This document shows positions 15,739-22,320 of a stretch of 22,320 nucleotides of DNA, piece after piece. The notes beneath the pieces are model-generated. The model did no database searches. It worked only from the letters and a program-made list of their open reading frames with translations, and was not told the DNA's origin. The position numbers and the translations under genes were made by a program. Position 1 is the first letter of the stretch. Every line of letters begins with the position of its first letter. Source of the DNA: Chloroflexota bacterium (GTDB lineage: Bacteria; Chloroflexota; Anaerolineae; 4572-78); assembly GCA_024278015.1 (NCBI GenBank), contig JAJRUC010000348.1, forward strand, positions 1 through 22,320. Direction: 5' to 3'.

Positions 15739-16740
15739 TCAAATTAACGCCATAATCTCGGCGGCTTTTTGCTGCCACTCCCGGCGACGCGCGCCCTGAA
15801 GCTGTGTGATTTCCGCTTGCAGCGCGCGGTGATTTTGCTGCGCCGTTAAAACAGCCTGCTCTATACCCGCCGCCGAGTTATCGACAAAGACCGCGCCCTG
15901 ATAAAAATATTCCCGCAACAAGGGCCAATCCGAGGTGATGATGGGCCGGCCCAGCCACAACGCTTCGTTGGCCCCGCTTTGGATGGTGTGGTTTTGGGTG
16001 GTCAGGCACATGACCACGTCGACGGCTTCCAGCAGGCCGTAAAACTGTTCATCGGGCATATAGCCGGTAAAGTGGATATTTTCATCCCCCCGGGTTTGGG
16101 CCGGAATATCAGACCGGCGTTTGGCCCAGTTGCCGGTAATGTAAAAATGGACGGCGGGCAACTGCCGGGCCGCCGCCAGCACCGGCTCTATCGGCTCATC
16201 ATAAGAAGCGGTGCTGACCAGCGCCACGGTAAACGCTTTTGCGGGCAGGGCCGGTTTTTCCCGGTGCGGAAAGGTGGCCGGCGGGTCGCCCAAAATATGG
16301 GCCGTGGCCCCCCAACCGGCAACCAGTTGGCGCAGATGTTCGTTTGTGACCAGGGTGGTGACGGCCCGCTTTGAGAGAAAACGATGCAGCGGCGAAAGCC
16401 AGCGCCACCACGGGGCCAGCAGGGCGTCGGTGTGCGAATCGATGATGAATTGCGTCCCGGTTCGGCGGAAGCGGCTCCACAGGTACACGCACAGGGCGGC
16501 GAAGATGGGCGGATTTTGCACAAAAACCACCTGGGGCTGTTTTTGGTTCAGCAGCCGCATGGTTTTGCGGGCTTGCCTTAAATATCGCCAGCCGGCGTTA
16601 AAAACGCTGCGGCGCGTTTCTGTAAAAACGTGGGCCACCTCCAGCCCCAGCAGGCGGGCCGTCAACTGGCTGCGGTGCGAGCCGTGCGGCTTGCCCCACA
16701 CAATAAACAGGCCGTCAAGGTCGGTTCGGATGGCGTTCAT
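15739..16740 (-). CDS. Glycosyltransferase, GT4-like
   Basis: 333 residues with a GT-B layout. The N-lobe has GLFIVWGKPHGSHRSQL (10-26), VVFVQNPP and FIIDSHTDALLAP, and the C-lobe has VALVSTASYDEPIEPVL, FYITGNWAKR, IHFTGYMPDEQFY and SGANEALWLGRPIITSDW. The final block is the donor-sugar region of GT4, but only the second Glu of the usual E-x7-E pair is evident. There is no signal peptide; the protein is presumably peripheral to the inner membrane. It starts four bases inside the stop of the deacetylase gene (ATGA overlap), so translation is coupled. It probably adds one sugar to the lipid-linked glycan; linkage and sugar are unknown. Confidence 0.82.
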   Translation of the reverse strand: MNAIRTDLDGLFIVWGKPHGSHRSQLTARLLGLEVAHVFTETRRSVFNAGWRYLRQARKTMRLLNQKQPQVVFVQNPPIFAALCVYLWSRFRRTGTQFIIDSHTDALLAPWWRWLSPLHRFLSKRAVTTLVTNEHLRQLVAGWGATAHILGDPPATFPHREKPALPAKAFTVALVSTASYDEPIEPVLAAARQLPAVHFYITGNWAKRRSDIPAQTRGDENIHFTGYMPDEQFYGLLEAVDVVMCLTTQNHTIQSGANEALWLGRPIITSDWPLLREYFYQGAVFVDNSAAGIEQAVLTAQQNHRALQAEITQLQGARRREWQQKAAEIMALI

Positions 16741-17711
16741 CCTCTCTGCTCCCCCGCCGAACCCGGCAGATAGTTGGTCACATAATCGCTCATGGTTAAA
16801 AAGGTTACGCCCGGCAAGGCGGCCACATACTGAAACAGGTGGCGAGTGTACTCTGCCAGCAGCGGGCCGCCCGCCACGTAAAGCAGATTTCGCACCGGAA
16901 AACCGTGCGCCCGAATGTGTTTAGGCGTAAAATATTTTGGATTCAGGGCGGCCCGCCAGCGTTTGAAACCATTATTTTCCGGGGCGCGCCCCAAAAATTC
17001 GGTGGGATGGGCCAGATACACAACCGGTTTGCCGGTGCGCCGGGATTCTGCCACCAGCGTCCGGGCCAGCCATTTCATCATCGACAGGCCCGTCACCCGC
17101 ATCAACGACGAAATGAAAGGCAGCACCGCCGCCGAAACGGGCACTTCCCACAAAGGGATATTCCCCGCTCTGAAGGCGTTTTGGGCGCTGGGCCGGTACG
17201 GCCGGCGTGGGGCGGTCATCCAGCCGGTGTTGATGAGATTCGAGCTAATCACGTCAATCCGCTGCGAGCAGACCGAACTATCGGCCCGATAGCCCAATTC
17301 GGCCAACAAACTCAGCGTGGTGGCCGATATTTTGACTCGCGGCCCGCGAAAGGAACGCACCGGGCGGCCCAGCAAGCCGGTCAGGCGGTCGGTGGCTTCG
17401 GTCAGATACTCGCGCTGCATGGCCGGGGGCATGCGGTCGTAATTTTCTTCGATGCCGTGCGTTAAGCCATGACAGCCCACCTCGTGCCCCTGTTCGGCCA
17501 TCGACGCAAAATCTTCGGCGTAAATATCGGCGGGCCGGGCGGTGAAGAAAAACGTAGCCGGAATGTGCAACGCGCGGCACACCTCCATAGCGAGATGCAA
17601 GGCCTGCCGCCTCTTTTCCACCGGAATCCATAAATCGGGGTCAACGTCCCAGGTGATGAGTACCGGCACGGGCGTATGGGATTGCGACGTATCCAAAGGG
17701 CGTTTCATCAT
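16737..17711 (-). CDS. Polysaccharide deacetylase (NodB/CE4 family)
   Basis: 324 residues with the CE4 motifs in ordinary order: VLITWDVDPDLW with Asp22/Asp24, PATFFFTA (51-58), the metal motif HGLTH with His81 and His85, SFRGPR (120-125), ADSSV (143-147), WEVPVSA and a late VYLAHPTEF that supplies the last catalytic His. The family removes acetyl groups from GlcNAc-type sugars using a divalent metal. No signal peptide is seen, so it may act on the lipid-linked oligosaccharide in the cytoplasm. The start is the first of two consecutive ATGs, overlapping the previous stop by one base (TAATG). It resembles the deacetylases of capsule and teichuronic-type clusters more than the secreted chitin deacetylases. 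Confidence 0.9.
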   Translation of the reverse strand: MMKRPLDTSQSHTPVPVLITWDVDPDLWIPVEKRRQALHLAMEVCRALHIPATFFFTARPADIYAEDFASMAEQGHEVGCHGLTHGIEENYDRMPPAMQREYLTEATDRLTGLLGRPVRSFRGPRVKISATTLSLLAELGYRADSSVCSQRIDVISSNLINTGWMTAPRRPYRPSAQNAFRAGNIPLWEVPVSAAVLPFISSLMRVTGLSMMKWLARTLVAESRRTGKPVVYLAHPTEFLGRAPENNGFKRWRAALNPKYFTPKHIRAHGFPVRNLLYVAGGPLLAEYTRHLFQYVAALPGVTFLTMSDYVTNYLPGSAGEQRG

Positions 17712-18964
17712 TATCTCTCCGATGAAGGTTCGGCGAATAGCTGCCGGAACAAGTCGGCAATTTGAGCCGCGCTTTTGTCTACGTTAAAATCATTGACAAT
17801 TTTTTGGCGGGCCGCCCGGCCCAGCTTCAGCCGGAGGGTCTCATCGGCCAAAAGCCGCTCGATGGCATCGGCCACGGCCGCCGGGTCTTGCGGCGGAACC
17901 AGCAGGCCGTGCCGGCCGTCATCAATCAGCTCCGGAATGCCGGACACGGTGGTGGAGATTGTCGGAATTTCCATTGCCATAGCCTCCATCAAGGCCACGG
18001 GCACGCCGTCCATATCGCCGTTTTGAGCCACCACACAGGGCAGGGCAAAAATATCGGCCCGGTTGAGATAATCGCGCAAATTTTCCTGAAAAACAGCCCC
18101 CGGCAGCCGAACCACGTCCCGCAACTGATAGTCGGCAATCATCTTTTCCAGCAGGGGGCGCTGCGCTCCGTCTCCGGCGATGATGCACTCAAACGGCACG
18201 TTGCGCTGTTGCAGGATGCGGCAGGCTTCGATGAGGATGTGAAAGCCTTTGCGCTCGGTGAAGTGGGCTACCGAAAAGACCAGCGGCGGCGAGTTCGGTT
18301 CGCGGCGGGGGGGCGGGGCAAAGGCAACGGGCGACACACCGCAATGCACAATGTGGAATTTTTCCGGCAGCGATTCGTCATCCGGCAACAAATTCAGCAA
18401 AAAATCGCGGCTAAATTCAGAAATGGCGACGATGAATTTGGCCTCCCGGAGCTTCTCTTTCAGCACCACCCGGTCAGTAAAAAAGTTGTTGTGCGCCGTA
18501 AAGCTGAAGGTAATCCCCAGCAGGCGGCCCATCACCAGGGCGATGGTGGCCGCGTTGAAAGAAAAATGGGCGTGAATGTGGGCCGGCTTCCGGTCCTGCA
18601 CCTGGGCGGCCAAAAAGACCGCGCCCATAAAGTGCATCAGCGTCCGCAACCGATTGTGGGCGCTCTCGCCGGGCCGGCTCAACAGAAAAGCCAGCGTCGA
18701 TAGATACACGCCCGGTTTTTTGAGCAGAAATTCAAGGTGCGCGGCCGCAAACGGCCCCCACCGTATGGGGGTGATGTATGCGGTGCGCTCAACCAGAGGC
18801 CGGGCTTCGGCAGAGAGGGCTTTGGGGTTGGGACGATGCACCGACAACGTGACCACATCGAAGCCGATTTTTTGCAGGGCAAAAATCTCCCGGTAGATGA
18901 AGGTGGCGTGCAGGTTGGGCAACATCTGGGCAATGTAGGCGATGGTGGGCGGTTTTTGGGCCAT
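17711..18964 (-). CDS. Glycosyltransferase family 4 (WcaL-like)
   Basis: 417 residues from the ATG at 18964 (MAQKPPTIAYIAQMLP), with GGAG 12 bases upstream. A TTG at 18982, directly after the preceding stop, would add six residues (423 in all). The GT4 fold is clear: N-lobe FPxS-type entry MLPNLHATFIYREI, HIHAHFSFNAA, TAHNNFF, VAISEFSRDFL, then HCGVSP, FSVAHFTERKGFHILIEA, CIIAGDGAQRPLLE and VRLPGAVFQENL. The donor-site motif is DGVPVALMEAMAMEIP, so Asp replaces the first Glu of the usual E-x7-E pair. It lies directly after the phosphohydrolase gene. It presumably elongates the surface oligosaccharide with a retained anomeric linkage; the sugar is unknown. Confidence 0.9.
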   Translation of the reverse strand: MAQKPPTIAYIAQMLPNLHATFIYREIFALQKIGFDVVTLSVHRPNPKALSAEARPLVERTAYITPIRWGPFAAAHLEFLLKKPGVYLSTLAFLLSRPGESAHNRLRTLMHFMGAVFLAAQVQDRKPAHIHAHFSFNAATIALVMGRLLGITFSFTAHNNFFTDRVVLKEKLREAKFIVAISEFSRDFLLNLLPDDESLPEKFHIVHCGVSPVAFAPPPRREPNSPPLVFSVAHFTERKGFHILIEACRILQQRNVPFECIIAGDGAQRPLLEKMIADYQLRDVVRLPGAVFQENLRDYLNRADIFALPCVVAQNGDMDGVPVALMEAMAMEIPTISTTVSGIPELIDDGRHGLLVPPQDPAAVADAIERLLADETLRLKLGRAARQKIVNDFNVDKSAAQIADLFRQLFAEPSSER

Positions 18965-18982
18965 ATCAGTCCAGGTCTCCAA

Positions 18983-20659
18983 TCACTCAATATACCCCAA
19001 CGCGCGAAGCTGCTGCCGCACCAGTTCGGCTTCATCTGCGCTGTAGCCTGCCTGATTCACGTCGTCTGATACGGCGGGCGGGCCGTATTCAACGGGGTGG
19101 GCGGCCATAAACTCCGGGGCGATGATTTCCGTCAAAACCTGGCCGTCCATATCTTCCGGCACGGGCCGGTTCAGCAGGTGCATAATGGTGGGGGCCAGAT
19201 CGATGATATTTTTGGTGGGCAACTGCGTGGGCGCAATATCCGGCCCGTGGGCGATGAAAATCCCTTCCATCACGTGATTGCCCTCCAGGCTGTTGTTCAA
19301 TTTGCCGCGATATTCCGGCTGGTTGGGCCGGTACACATTGTTGTATTCGATGATTAAATCGGGGGCGCTGCCGGCTTTGTCGCCCTGATAAATATTCTGG
19401 GCTTTGTGGACGGCCTTGATGATGGGTTGGCCGGTGGCCGGTTCCTTGAAGGCCAGCAGGGCCGCGCTGATTTCATCCTGCAAGGCTTCGTATTCGCTGC
19501 CCGGCGCAACAATGCCCTGCGGATACTTTCCGGCGGTGTTGATGTAAATTTGCAGGCCGTACCCGCCGGGGAAGGCTTTGGTTTTCGTCCAGTCGATGGT
19601 ATCGGGAGTGGGGTAAATGGAGGCCGCGGTCAGGGCTTTTTTCAGCGTCATGCGCCGCTCGCCGCCCATATTGCGGGTCAGTTTCGATAAAAACGGCAGG
19701 CGATAGTAGGCGTTGATGGCAATTTTCATCAGCCAGTCGCTGAGCGGGTTCGATTTGTATTTGAGCAAGCCGGCATCCATCAAAATTTTGGTCAAATACT
19801 TGGGCGTGGGCGTGCTGCCGAAGCCGTGGTCAGACATAACCATGATGGTCGTATTTTTGTCGCAACGGGCAATCAGTTTAGCCATTTCACTGTCAACCCG
19901 CTCGTAATATTCAAACAATTTCTGCCGGTAATCGGCGCTGTGTTCTTCGTAATAAGCCGGATGTTGCGGCTCCAGATAGGGCCAAATGGCGTGCGACAGG
20001 TTATCGGTGATGCCGTAGACAATCATGTAAAAATCCCAGTCTACTTTATCCATCAAATAAGCCGAAATACAGGCCCGGCTGTCGAGAACATCATCCCACA
20101 ATTTGAAAAATTCAGGCTGGACGCTGTATTTTACGCCCGCCGGATAGCCCAGGTTGCACCGGCCGCAGGCGGCGGTCAGTTCGTCTTTCAGTTCGGGGGG
20201 ATGGGTAAACGACACGCCCGCCACTTCCGGCGTGCCGTAGCCGGTGATGATGGCCCCGTTGATTTCTTCCGGGGGATAGGTGAAGGGCACATCCAGCACC
20301 ACGGCCTGCCCCCCCTGCTCGCTGACCAGTTTCCAGATGGTTTTCTGGCCGTGCATGCCGGCGGGGATGGGGTAAAATTCGTAGGTTTCGGGATTGACTT
20401 TCTGGAAATCGTAGATGCCGTGTTTGCCCGGATTTTTTCCGATGGCAAACGACAGCCACGCCGAGGGGGTGATGGGCGGATAGGTGGAGCGCAAAACGCC
20501 GTGAGCGCCCTGCTTCATCAACCGGGCCAGGGTGGGCAATTTCCCTGCGGCAATCATGGGGTTGATAATATCGAAGGTGCCGCCGTCCAGGCCCAAAACC
20601 AGCACTCTGCGGCGGGGATGATTAGCGGCTTGTTGTGTATTTTCTGTCATTGATGTCAC
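18983..20659 (-). CDS. AlkP-superfamily phosphohydrolase/phosphodiesterase (COG3379 type)
   Basis: 558 residues. The binuclear metal site of the type I phosphodiesterase group is complete: LGLDGGTFD (Asp25), PPITPSAW with the likely nucleophile Thr64 (it aligns with the NPP threonine by spacing to GKNPGKHGI), TDNLSHAIW (Asp219, His223), MSDHGFGS (Asp277, His278) and GNHVMEGIFIAHGP near the C-terminus. No signal peptide is seen. It heads the glycosyltransferase operon, and COG3379 proteins often sit in glycan clusters of bacteria and archaea, but their substrate is not established; a nucleotide-sugar, lipid-phosphosugar or phosphate-bearing glycan are candidates. The GTG at 20659 starts the longest form. 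The ATG at 20650, with AAAGG about 12 bases upstream, is about equally likely. Confidence 0.88.
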   Translation of the reverse strand: MTSMTENTQQAANHPRRRVLVLGLDGGTFDIINPMIAAGKLPTLARLMKQGAHGVLRSTYPPITPSAWLSFAIGKNPGKHGIYDFQKVNPETYEFYPIPAGMHGQKTIWKLVSEQGGQAVVLDVPFTYPPEEINGAIITGYGTPEVAGVSFTHPPELKDELTAACGRCNLGYPAGVKYSVQPEFFKLWDDVLDSRACISAYLMDKVDWDFYMIVYGITDNLSHAIWPYLEPQHPAYYEEHSADYRQKLFEYYERVDSEMAKLIARCDKNTTIMVMSDHGFGSTPTPKYLTKILMDAGLLKYKSNPLSDWLMKIAINAYYRLPFLSKLTRNMGGERRMTLKKALTAASIYPTPDTIDWTKTKAFPGGYGLQIYINTAGKYPQGIVAPGSEYEALQDEISAALLAFKEPATGQPIIKAVHKAQNIYQGDKAGSAPDLIIEYNNVYRPNQPEYRGKLNNSLEGNHVMEGIFIAHGPDIAPTQLPTKNIIDLAPTIMHLLNRPVPEDMDGQVLTEIIAPEFMAAHPVEYGPPAVSDDVNQAGYSADEAELVRQQLRALGYIE

Positions 20660-20675
20660 AGACCTTTCTTGATTT

Positions 20676-20813
20676 GGTGGTGGTAATTTTTGACTGATGG
20701 GACAAATTGTCTTTCCCCTCTCCCCGCTGGGGAGAGGGAATTTTGCTCCCTCCCCTTTTAGGGGGAGGGTTGGAGAGGGGGTTTTCGTCCATCAGTCAAT
20801 TCTGGCCACTACC
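20676..20813. repeat. 138-base element with 25-base imperfect terminal inverted repeats (MITE-like)
   Basis: 20676-20700 and the inverse complement of 20789-20813 match at 19 of 25 positions, ending with 11 exact inner bases (TTGACTGATGG / CCATCAGTCAA). Between them lie the small palindrome GACAAATTGTC at 20701-20711 and two exact hairpins: CCCTCTCCCC-GCT-GGGGAGAGGG (20716-20738) and CCCTCCCC-loop-GGGGAGGG (20748-20769). There is no coding content, and no exact target-site duplication is visible. It ends about 16 bases before the first possible start codon of the phosphohydrolase operon. Confidence 0.55.
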
Positions 20814-20867
20814 CTTAATTTAACCTGACTTCGGAATTTCAGCATTGTTGCTTTGCTCCCCCCTTAA

Positions 20868-20888
20868 TCCCCCCTCTTTGAGGGGGGA
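20868..20888. terminator. Strong C/G-run hairpin downstream of the sulfotransferase gene
   Basis: TCCCCCCTC-TTT-GAGGGGGGA forms a nine-base exact stem with a three-base loop, about 115 bases past the sulfotransferase stop. On the minus strand it is followed by TTAAGGGGGG rather than a T-run, so it is not a textbook intrinsic terminator; it may belong to the same hairpin family as the neighbouring element. The rest of the 342-base gap 20660-21001 shows only further G/C-run sequence and an AT-rich stretch just after the stop. Confidence 0.35.
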
Positions 20889-21001
20889 AACGCCCCTCCC
20901 CTTGGCAGGAGGAGGGTGCGGGACGCGAAGCGGTTTCTTTATCAGGGGGTGAAACACATAATAGCAATAAACTCTGAATTGAAGTTATTTAGTATAAAAA
21001 A

Positions 21002-21874
21002 TCAAACATACTCATACTGGTGTAAACTGTCAGCCAGGCAATCATTAAGAATTTGCTGCTGCGCTGCGGTCAAGTCTTTTTGCCACTTGTAGTTTGTATT
21101 CTTCAACGAAAATCGGGCGGTGGCCGCCTGAAAATCATCCGTCCAGGGCAGTTCGCAAAAATCGGCGGCTTGCCGCAACGCATCTTGCGGCGCGGCGCAC
21201 AGGGCTTCGTAGCGAATTTCCATATAATCTTCGGCGGGGACGGCTTTTTGCGCCTGGGCGTGGGCGGTCATCAGAATCTCCCATTCGATGGCGGCCAGGG
21301 CCACGAATGAGCGTCTGTGCCTGCGCCATTTTTCCCGCTGCCCTGCCGAAAGTTTGCCCCAGCGCCAGTTTGACGGCCCGCGCCAGCCCGACCACCACGG
21401 TACGGCCAGCAAAGAATTGACCACAGCCCGCCCGTCCCGATAGACATGGATGAATTTGGCGTCGGGGAAAACCTCTTTCAAAAAGCCAACCCGGGGCCAG
21501 CCGGTAATTTTTATCAACAGCCGCTGCCGGCGGCGGGTTAAAAGCCGGGGCAGCGTCTTTTGCAAACGCGCCCTGACCGGCGGCGTCACGTCAGCGGCCC
21601 GCAAATCGCGGCACGGTTCGCTGAAGCCGGGGCTGACCCGCTCCCAAAACGAATAGGCTTCCACCGGATAGACCAGTTTGCGCGTCAGGCGGCCCGGCAT
21701 GGGAGAATCAAGCGCCATCATGGCCCGGCGGCTGCGGTTGAGTTTGGCGGGCGCGGTGGCCGTGTATCGAGACAGCCAGGCCAGGTGCGGATGATGGGCC
21801 ATCATCCGGTGGAATATGGTTGAACCGCACCGCCCGGTGCCGATGATGAAGACGGGTTTGTTCAGTTTTGGCAT
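21002..21874 (-). CDS. PAPS-dependent sulfotransferase
   Basis: 290 residues, the usual length of the bacterial Sulfotransfer_1/3 families. The 5'-phosphosulfate loop is FIIGTGRCGSTIFHRMM (9-25), and the 3'-phosphate motif is FIHVYRDGRAVVNSLL (141-156), with Arg146 and Ser154 in the expected places. Sulfate is moved from PAPS to a hydroxyl or amine of a sugar, lipid or protein; the acceptor cannot be named. The ATG at 21874 has GAGG six bases upstream. It follows the Thr-Pro protein gene by 27 bases and may share its transcript. Its position beside a glycosyltransferase operon suggests a sulfated surface glycan, but a 342-base gap with hairpins separates the two. Confidence 0.88.
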   Translation of the reverse strand: MPKLNKPVFIIGTGRCGSTIFHRMMAHHPHLAWLSRYTATAPAKLNRSRRAMMALDSPMPGRLTRKLVYPVEAYSFWERVSPGFSEPCRDLRAADVTPPVRARLQKTLPRLLTRRRQRLLIKITGWPRVGFLKEVFPDAKFIHVYRDGRAVVNSLLAVPWWSGWRGPSNWRWGKLSAGQREKWRRHRRSFVALAAIEWEILMTAHAQAQKAVPAEDYMEIRYEALCAAPQDALRQAADFCELPWTDDFQAATARFSLKNTNYKWQKDLTAAQQQILNDCLADSLHQYEYV

Positions 21875-21901
21875 GCAATTCCTCTATCTCAAAAGGTCAG
21901 T

Positions 21902-22320
21902 TTAACTCACTTTGTAAATTATTGGCAAATACATAAAAAATGAATCCGGAGCATTCGCCGCTAATGTCGGGGTGGCGGTGGCGGTGGGCGTGGGCGTTGA
22001 GGTGGCCGTGCCGGTGGCGGTGGGCGTGGGCGTTGAGGTCGGCGTGGCGGTATCGGTGGGCGTCGAGGTTGGCGTGGCGGTATCGGTGGCGGTCGATGTT
22101 GGCGTGGCGGTGGCCGTCGATGTTGGCGTGCCGGTGGCGGTGGCGGTATCGGTGGCGGTCGAAGTCGGGGTGGCGGTGGGGGTCGAGGTCGGCGTGCCGG
22201 TGGCCGTCGATGTTGGCGTGCCGGTGGCGGTGGGCGTGGCGGTATCGGTGGGGGTCGATGTTGGCGTGCCGGTGGCGGTGGCGGTCTCAGTGGGTGTGGG
22301 CGTCGCTGTCGGGGTGGCGG
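21902..22320 (-). CDS. C-terminal end of a secreted protein with a Thr-Pro tract and an LPIIYK tail (5' end outside window)
   Basis: An open frame enters from the right edge and stops with TAA at 21902-21904. About 115 residues of Thr-Pro, Thr-Ala, Thr-Gly and Ser-Thr repeats (for example TPTATGTPTSTATGTPTS) are followed by LAANAPDSFFMYLPIIYKVS. Thr-Pro tracts like this are extended, often glycosylated stalks before a surface anchor. The end FMYLPIIYK closely matches LHLFLPIIQK at the end of the FG-GAP protein in this window. The functional part of the protein lies outside the window, so its role is unknown. Confidence 0.82.
   Translation of the reverse strand, partial: ATPTATPTPTETATATGTPTSTPTDTATPTATGTPTSTATGTPTSTPTATPTSTATDTATATGTPTSTATATPTSTATDTATPTSTPTDTATPTSTPTPTATGTATSTPTPTATATPTLAANAPDSFFMYLPIIYKVS
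21958..22320 (-). repeat. Thr-Pro-coding minisatellite-like DNA
   Basis: Short, irregular 6- to 24-base units built on GGTGGCGGT, GGGCGT and GGCGTGGCGGTATCGGTG fill the region and keep the frame of the Thr-Pro tract. The repeat extends past the right edge. Length changes by slipped-strand events would alter stalk length without breaking the frame when they come in multiples of three. Confidence 0.75.

Noticed and set aside
20660..21001. Insertion sequence remnant in the intergenic gap
   Set aside because: No transposase fragment can be read on either strand and no exact target duplication is visible; only a small non-coding MITE-like element is supported.
21958..22320. CRISPR or regulatory satellite suspected from dense repeats at the right edge
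   Set aside because: The repeats are irregular, in frame, and encode a Thr-Pro stalk ending in a normal stop.

Overview
The window reads as a surface-polysaccharide / cell-envelope locus from a Gram-negative-type or atypical-walled environmental bacterium, most likely a Chloroflexota (Anaerolineae-like) genome. That placement is an inference. It rests on moderately high GC, very large secreted proteins with thrombospondin-type-3, PKD, FG-GAP and Thr-Pro tracts, and two secreted proteins that end in the same short Leu-Pro-Ile-Ile-x-Lys tail. No rRNA, tRNA or taxonomic marker is present to confirm it. Every gene I can support is on the minus strand, so transcription runs from high to low coordinates.

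Layout in the direction of transcription. (1) 22320-21902 is the C-terminal end of a secreted protein with a long Thr-Pro/Thr-Ala tract; its start lies outside the window. (2) 21874-21002 is a sulfotransferase. (3) 21001-20660 is a non-coding gap with G/C-run hairpins and a 138-base element bounded by imperfect inverted repeats. (4) 20659-13501 is a tightly packed operon of seven genes: an AlkP-superfamily phosphohydrolase, a GT4 glycosyltransferase, a NodB-type deacetylase, a second glycosyltransferase, an Alg14-like/Alg13-like two-subunit glycosyltransferase, and a second, unusual NodB-like protein. (5) 13390-11000 is a secreted FG-GAP beta-propeller protein with its own candidate promoter. 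(6) 10980-10772 is a 104/105-base tandem duplication full of palindromes. (7) 10708-5142 is a five-gene operon: FemAB-like, GNAT, FemAB-like, and two PaaK/CapK-like adenylate-forming enzymes. (8) 4965 to the left edge is a secreted protein of at least 1655 residues (signal peptide, transglutaminase-like domain, four PKD domains, TSP3 repeats), open at its C-terminus.

How it may fit together: the glycosyltransferases build an oligosaccharide. The deacetylases, the phosphohydrolase and possibly the sulfotransferase would trim or decorate it. The FemAB/GNAT/CapK cassette looks like a module that activates carboxylic or amino acids and transfers them to an amine, for example a sugar amine freed by the deacetylases. 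The flanking secreted proteins would be surface partners. No polymerase, flippase, ABC exporter or initiating phosphosugar transferase is visible, so the locus probably continues outside the window. The CapK/FemAB module, the apparently rearranged NodB protein and the shared C-terminal tail are the parts most likely to be under-described.
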